Translations under genes and position numbers: made by a program
Shown: positions 59,291 to 64,000 of the stretch, piece by piece
Position numbering within the stretch: the stretch's first letter is position 1
How the letters are laid out: every line of letters begins with the position of its first letter
Notes under the pieces: generated by a model
Database searches by the model: none
The model's input: only the letters and a program-made list of their open reading frames with translations
Told to the model about the DNA's origin: nothing
NCBI GenBank assembly: GCA_964019135.1
Contig: OZ025248.1
Coordinates: 57,033,670-57,097,669 of the forward strand
From: Arenicola marina
Taxonomy: Eukaryota > Annelida > Polychaeta > Arenicolidae
Reading direction: 5' to 3'
DNA length: 64,000 bases

Positions 59291-60460
59291 TCTCTTATGG
59301 AATACTAAATCCGCCCAGTAATTAGTAGCCTGCGAGGATACCACTACAGTCTTGAGTCTTCGCAGAGAGTAGGGGTTACACAGGGGACATGGCACCGCTC
59401 TTCTCTTCCTTCTCCCATTGACGCGATATGATCAGAATTGGTTAAAGCGTCCTGAATACACAACCAACCAACCAAGTACATATTGACACCCTGTGACGAT
59501 CGCCAGTACACTAAGCTGGTATTATTGATCAAATTGCTTCGTTTCCGTGCTCAAGCTCTCTCAGTTGTGGCTGTGGTTCTGTTTAGCCCATACGATCACA
59601 AAGCTGGCTTAAACCGCCAGTACATCCGTGTAATATCAAGTCCACCCTTTCGTGTTAGCCTCCGCGAAAGTCCTAGTTGTAGTGAATGCTAGTAATATGT
59701 GAGCTAGTTTGGAACAGTGGTACGTCCTAAAATGGAGGCACGACCCATGCAAGTGGGCGTGTTATGGACTAGGGAGGAGGGCCACACTGACTTTGCCGTG
59801 GTGGCCGGTTGGATATTATCCGCCAGGGATAGGCCGCCTTGGCTGTTTTTACTTTGTCCGGGTTCGTTACAAGCGTCACTTTGTGTGCGACGTCTTCATT
59901 AGCCTTTGCAACGCATGCCCTTCCTTGATTGTTTGGTCCCACGCAAACACTATTTTTTCTAATTGTACTATTCTGGTCTACAAATGCGAGTGTCGCGAGT
60001 AAAATGGCTAGATGATGGTTCTAATGGACTGAGCTGGTCGCACGGGAGATTGGCGGAGGAGGATTCATAGTGTGGCCGACCCTTGATGGCAAGATGGCAG
60101 CCTAGATGGCTGTGAGTCTGGATAAATGTGCTTCCCTTCCTGCTCCCCTGCTCAACCCCGCTCGCGTATCATCTCCTCTTCCCCGCTGTCGCCCCTTCCT
60201 CTCCCATTTCCCCTCTCTTCCCGTCGGTTATTTCTTCTCCCTCTCTCTTTTTATCCATCCCCCACCTCTTGTTTTCTAGTTTGCTCTGCGAGAGGCGAAT
60301 GACGGAACCATGAGGAGAATCCATTAAATGGTGTATGGGAGTTTTCAAGGCCCATTGCCAACATTGGTCAAATTGGCCGTGCGGCCAGGTAATCTGCCGA
60401 GTCGACACCCAGACTGACTGCCGCTGGCTGTCTGGTGGCCTCCGCCGGCTGTGGCTGCAA
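59291..60460. other. unique sequence, no gene recognised
   Basis: Unique DNA with a pyrimidine-rich stretch at about 60,130-60,280. Short frames only. Confidence 0.5.
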
Positions 60461-60464
60461 GGTC

Positions 60465-60650
60465 ACCGTGGTGATGGAGGCTGGCTCCATCGTGTGGCTG
60501 TTAGATCACTGGTGATGGAGGCCGGCTCCATCGTGTGGCTGCTTTACCACCATGGTGATGGAGGCCGGCTCCATCGTGTGGCTGCTTGATCACCATGGTG
60601 ATGGAGCGGACTCCATTGTGTGGCGGCGTGGCCACCATGGTGATGACCGG
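60465..60650. repeat. 41-43-bp tandem repeat, about four copies
   Basis: GGTGATGGAGGCCGGCTCC begins at 60,470, 60,511, 60,554 and 60,597, each followed by ATCGTGTGGCTGCTT and a CACCATGG-type joint. Confidence 0.9.
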
Positions 60651-62121
60651 CTCCATGTTGCGGTGCCCTTCTGGTTCGTGCGGGCGACGAAATACGCGTA
60701 CGCTCATGGGGGCGATGAGGCGCCATGATAGACGATCCACTAAAAGGCCCACTGATTGGAAAAGATCGCCGTAACGAGACCCACAAAACACTAAATGGCA
60801 CATGGCTGGTCTGCCCATGCCCCTATCGCCCCCACATCCACCTCCACCTCTACCCACTCCAGCCCCAACCCCATTGTCCCAGTCCTAGGACCGTGACGTC
60901 ATGACTGGCATGACCACTGCAGGGACGGTCGCAACAACCACGTGTCACGTTGAGACACAAACAGTGTAATCATCGCTCGGCGGTTCATCGGTCACACGTC
61001 AGTCACGGTGCTCTGCATGCTTATTGGCCGCCGACCGCAACCTGCCCGCTCCTCCGGGCGTTACGTGCGAGCTGTGGCTGCGTGGGGTCATGGGATGGCC
61101 ACTCGTTGACCATGGGATGGCCACTCGTTGACCATGGGATGGCCACTCGTTGACCATGGGCTGATCTTGAACTCATCATTAACTGGCTATGGACTGATCG
61201 TGGCAACATGAGAACATTCTGTGTCCCCCAGCGCCATTCTGCCAGAGAGGCCAATACGCCATGTTCCGGACGTCGTATCGCTCGGCGCTGCGTGCAAAGC
61301 TTGGCGCAGATCGGGGACCTGGCATGACAGGTGTTATCCGCCTTAATAACATGGTAATCGCAAAGACTTATAGCCAGGCATAACCAACGCCCGTCAGCCT
61401 ACTGAAAAAAAAATGCACGGCCTGAGCCAGGACCGGACGGCCTGTAGCGTATTACCTCATGCGTTTTGGGCTTCTTGGAACTCTCGCGACACGTAAGGTG
61501 CCTCCCCCTCTTCCCTTCCCCTCCCCCTCTTCCTTTCCCCTCCCCCTTTGCCGTGACGCCAGTGTACCTTTTGCTACATGTTCATATGTGTTTATGCCGT
61601 CTGAGACCTTCTGACCTTTTTAGTCCTATAACTTCTGTGGTGTCGCCTTCGGTCTTTCTGTCGGGTTGCGTACGCCGTCGTGTTGGCACGCTATGAATTA
61701 TAAATCACCGGACACAGGTTCTGGTTGCAGTGCATTCTTCATAAATTCCCCCTGGCTGGCTCTGTATCTCCGGCACCGTCGCTTGCCTGTGCCGCTCCCC
61801 TGGGGATCTAAGCACCCGCATTAGGTAGTCCCCGCCATCCCCAGCCACCCCTACCCAGACCGCCCGCGGTAAGGGGGAGGGGGGGGGAGGCGCAGTGGCT
61901 GGGGATATCCAAGACTGTATGTAACCTCGGCTCCTGGTATGCCTGTCGCGCCGTCACCATGGTCACTGAAGCTTGGCAGTGGGGCTGTTTACTCAGTGGG
62001 AACTAACTCGGTGACAAGCTGCGTCCAAATGAGCTCAATCAAAAGAAAAAAAAAATGATAGGTGAATGATTTTTTTTGCTTGTGTACACAATGTGTCAAT
62101 ATTGGTCACGCCCATGAAGCA
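60651..62121. other. mostly unique, includes a three-copy 22-bp repeat
   Basis: At 61,089-61,156 the unit CATGGGATGGCCACTCGTTG plus AC is repeated three times. 61,495-61,550 is pyrimidine-rich (CCCTCTTCC words). No gene recognised. Confidence 0.6.
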
Positions 62122-62425
62122 CATGTTGTGTCTACAGCCAACAGGTCATCCCTGTGGCATGTTGTGTCTACAGCCAACAGGCCATCCCTGTGGCATGTTG
62201 TGTCTATAGCCAACAGGCCATCCCTGTGGCATGTTGTGTCTACAGACAACAGGCCACCCTGTGGCATGTTGTGTCAACAGGCCATTCCTGTGGTATAGTG
62301 TGTCTGCAGACCGTCGACCAGTCTGCCTGCTAAGGGCATGGCAAGGGCAACGAAGGGGTTATAGTGTGTCTGCAGACCATCAACCAGTCTGCCTGCTATG
62401 GGCATGGCAAGGGGAACGAAGGGGT
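62122..62425. repeat. 36-bp repeat (five copies) followed by 66-bp repeat (two copies)
   Basis: CATGTTGTGTCTACAGCC plus AACAGGCCATCCCTGTGG repeats at 62,122, 62,158, 62,194 and 62,230, with a shortened fifth copy. Then a 66-bp unit starting TATAGTGTGTCTGCAGACC occurs at 62,294 and 62,360. Confidence 0.92.
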
Positions 62426-62967
62426 TACTTATATATGCCATGTTAAATACCACTTGCGATAATTCAGCCCCCCCCCCCCCCGGCACCCCAACAAGCTGTA
62501 GAGGTCCAAAGTAAAAGTTACAAAAATGGGCATTATTCATTATGGTGATACCAATTACTTGCCTAAGTGCCATATACAGGGTTCTCACAGTCATGGAAAA
62601 TCCTGAAAAAAAAATAACCATGGAAAGACGAAGGAAATGCTCATGTAAAAGTATGATTATTTACCAATATATTTGGGTTGGAATAAAATTTATTTTTGTG
62701 ACTGTTACTTTGATGTATGTCTCCAAATCTAAGTAAGAAGCCAACATTACGGGTATAATACGAGTTGTCCACACATCGTAATGACTCAGTACTTCGTGGG
62801 TTTTGCCTAGACACATCTAATCGTCTTCCCTCCTACCCTATTGTGTTTGTGTATAACAACATGCGCCGTAATAGGAGCCAGGGACTCTGGGACCTGACTT
62901 CGGGCCGCTGAGGGGCCCCCAGACCAGCGGCCTTCGCGAGGGCCATTCGTAACGACTTACTTCGGCA
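62426..62967. other. unique sequence, no gene recognised
   Basis: It has a C12 run near 62,468, then AT-rich unique sequence to about 62,870. Confidence 0.5.
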
Positions 62968-63165
62968 GACCCCCCCCCCCCACCCCCCTCACCCCTCACC
63001 CTCACTCACCCCGTCCACCCCCCATTCACCCCTCACCCTCACTCACCCCGTCCACCTCCCTTCACCCCTCACCCTCACTCACCCCGTCCACCCCCCCTCG
63101 TCCACCCCCCCCCCCTAGTCTACCACCCCCTCGTCCACTCCCTTCCTCGTCAACCCCCGCCCCCT
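62968..63165. repeat. C-rich repeat (CACCCCTCACCCTCACTCAC)
   Basis: Units of about 37-40 bp with CCCTCACCCTCACTCACCCC plus GTCCACC, about three copies, then irregular CCCCTCGTCCAC words and C-runs. Confidence 0.85.
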
Positions 63166-64000
63166 CAATGGCGAGGGTAGGCGGCGGCGTGCGTACCCCA
63201 GGACCCCACGATGTGCGGTTGGCATTTCGCGCACAGCTCCTGGGGGACTAACAACCTAAATGTTGAATTAAACGGCGCCGTTTTATGGTAATGACGGCCA
63301 CGGCGCTTGACTTCTTTAAAGTTGCATGTCGAGTTCTTTCCCGCCAAAACTAAGCCCAGGCGAAATTTATATCAAAATTTGCAGAAAACTCGATTGTTCC
63401 ATTCCAGAAATTCAGAAACCTGATAAACCTCGCCGTTTCGGCTGTGGTGTGGCAAACGTGTCTATCCCGCGACACCACAGCACTCTGTCGCGGCACTGCT
63501 ACTTATAACAAAGCATCGCGAAGCACACAAACTGATGACGTTTACCACTGAAATGAAAATTTGTGGTAAATTGATATAACGGGCAAGGCTAAGAGGCACT
63601 ATTTGGCAGTCTGGCATGGGTGGAGTATAGACAAAACCAATCTTGAATGATACAAGAACTGATTCTTATTTGTATTTTGACCTCTTTAGTTTTGGCGGGA
63701 AAGAGCTCCACATGGAACTTTAAATGCGATCGCCTTCTAATGGTTTTCACTGGTTTTGTCTACCCTGGGAGTGTGTCTCGGCCGTCTTTTTCCCATAATA
63801 ATATGGGCGGTTTGATCACTGCCGTTAATTGTTTTTGCCTTTGTTTTTAATGGGATCGAAGGTGGTAACGGCTTTGTAACGTCCTGGGAGTGACTGGCGG
63901 AGATGTAGCCACATGGAACGACTGAAGGTTGAGATACAACCACAGTGTATCTGGGCTCCACTGAGTGTCTCTGCTTCTCACAAATAAAAATATATCAACA
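63166..64000. other. unique sequence with a 38-bp inverted repeat
   Basis: No gene recognised. Arms at 63,315-63,352 and 63,687-63,724 are inverted copies of each other (35 of 38 matching). A 12-bp inverted pair (TAGACAAAACCA) lies at 63,628-63,639 and 63,751-63,762. The right end is AT-rich. Confidence 0.6.

Noticed and set aside
1-64000. Telomeric or subtelomeric location
   Set aside because: The minisatellite density would fit, but no TTAGG or TTAGGG tract is present, so it cannot be claimed.

Overview
This is eukaryotic DNA from an invertebrate animal. It holds one intact protein gene, one broken LTR retroelement, a probable LINE tail and an exceptional load of minisatellites. CpG is not visibly depleted, homopolymer C/G runs are common and no bacterial-style gene packing is present. 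The intact gene is an FMRFamide-receptor-like GPCR, a family typical of protostomes. A crustacean or another arthropod would fit, but this is inference and no species can be named from the sequence.

Layout. 1-6810: 26-bp, 37-bp and 40-bp tandem arrays, the last about 4.3 kb long, followed by a 200-bp assembly gap (6867-7066). 8.1-17.8 kb: a 45-bp array, an 85-copy 48-bp array and a roughly 118-copy 33-bp array. 19.0-20.8 kb: two unrelated 22-bp arrays. 22.5-28.8 kb: 32-bp, 10-bp, 37-bp and 26-bp arrays. 29-39 kb: mostly unique sequence with short GC-rich repeats and a 29-bp array. 39,419-41,224 (minus): the 601-residue GPCR with no intron in its coding region. 43.5-48.7 kb: 32-bp, 4-bp and 38-bp arrays. 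51.0-52.7 kb: a 47-copy 36-bp array with a 684-bp higher-order repeat. 54,244-57,246: a broken Ty3/Gypsy-type element with recognisable ends. 57.4-58.6 kb: a 51-bp array just beyond it. About 59.06-59.29 kb (minus): a probable LINE C-terminal fragment. 60.4-64 kb: short repeats, C-rich sequence and a 38-bp inverted repeat.

By hand tally about 24 kb of 64 kb (over a third) is tandem repeat, in more than 20 mutually unrelated arrays. Several arrays carry higher-order duplications, which point to recent block amplification. Very long open frames cross many arrays on both strands. They follow from repeat periodicity and are not called as genes. I found no convincing new multi-gene system. The strongest unusual signals are the minisatellite load itself, a small 21-bp minisatellite inside the GPCR coding sequence that multiplies glycosylation sites, and the lack of the canonical extracellular disulfide cysteines in that receptor.
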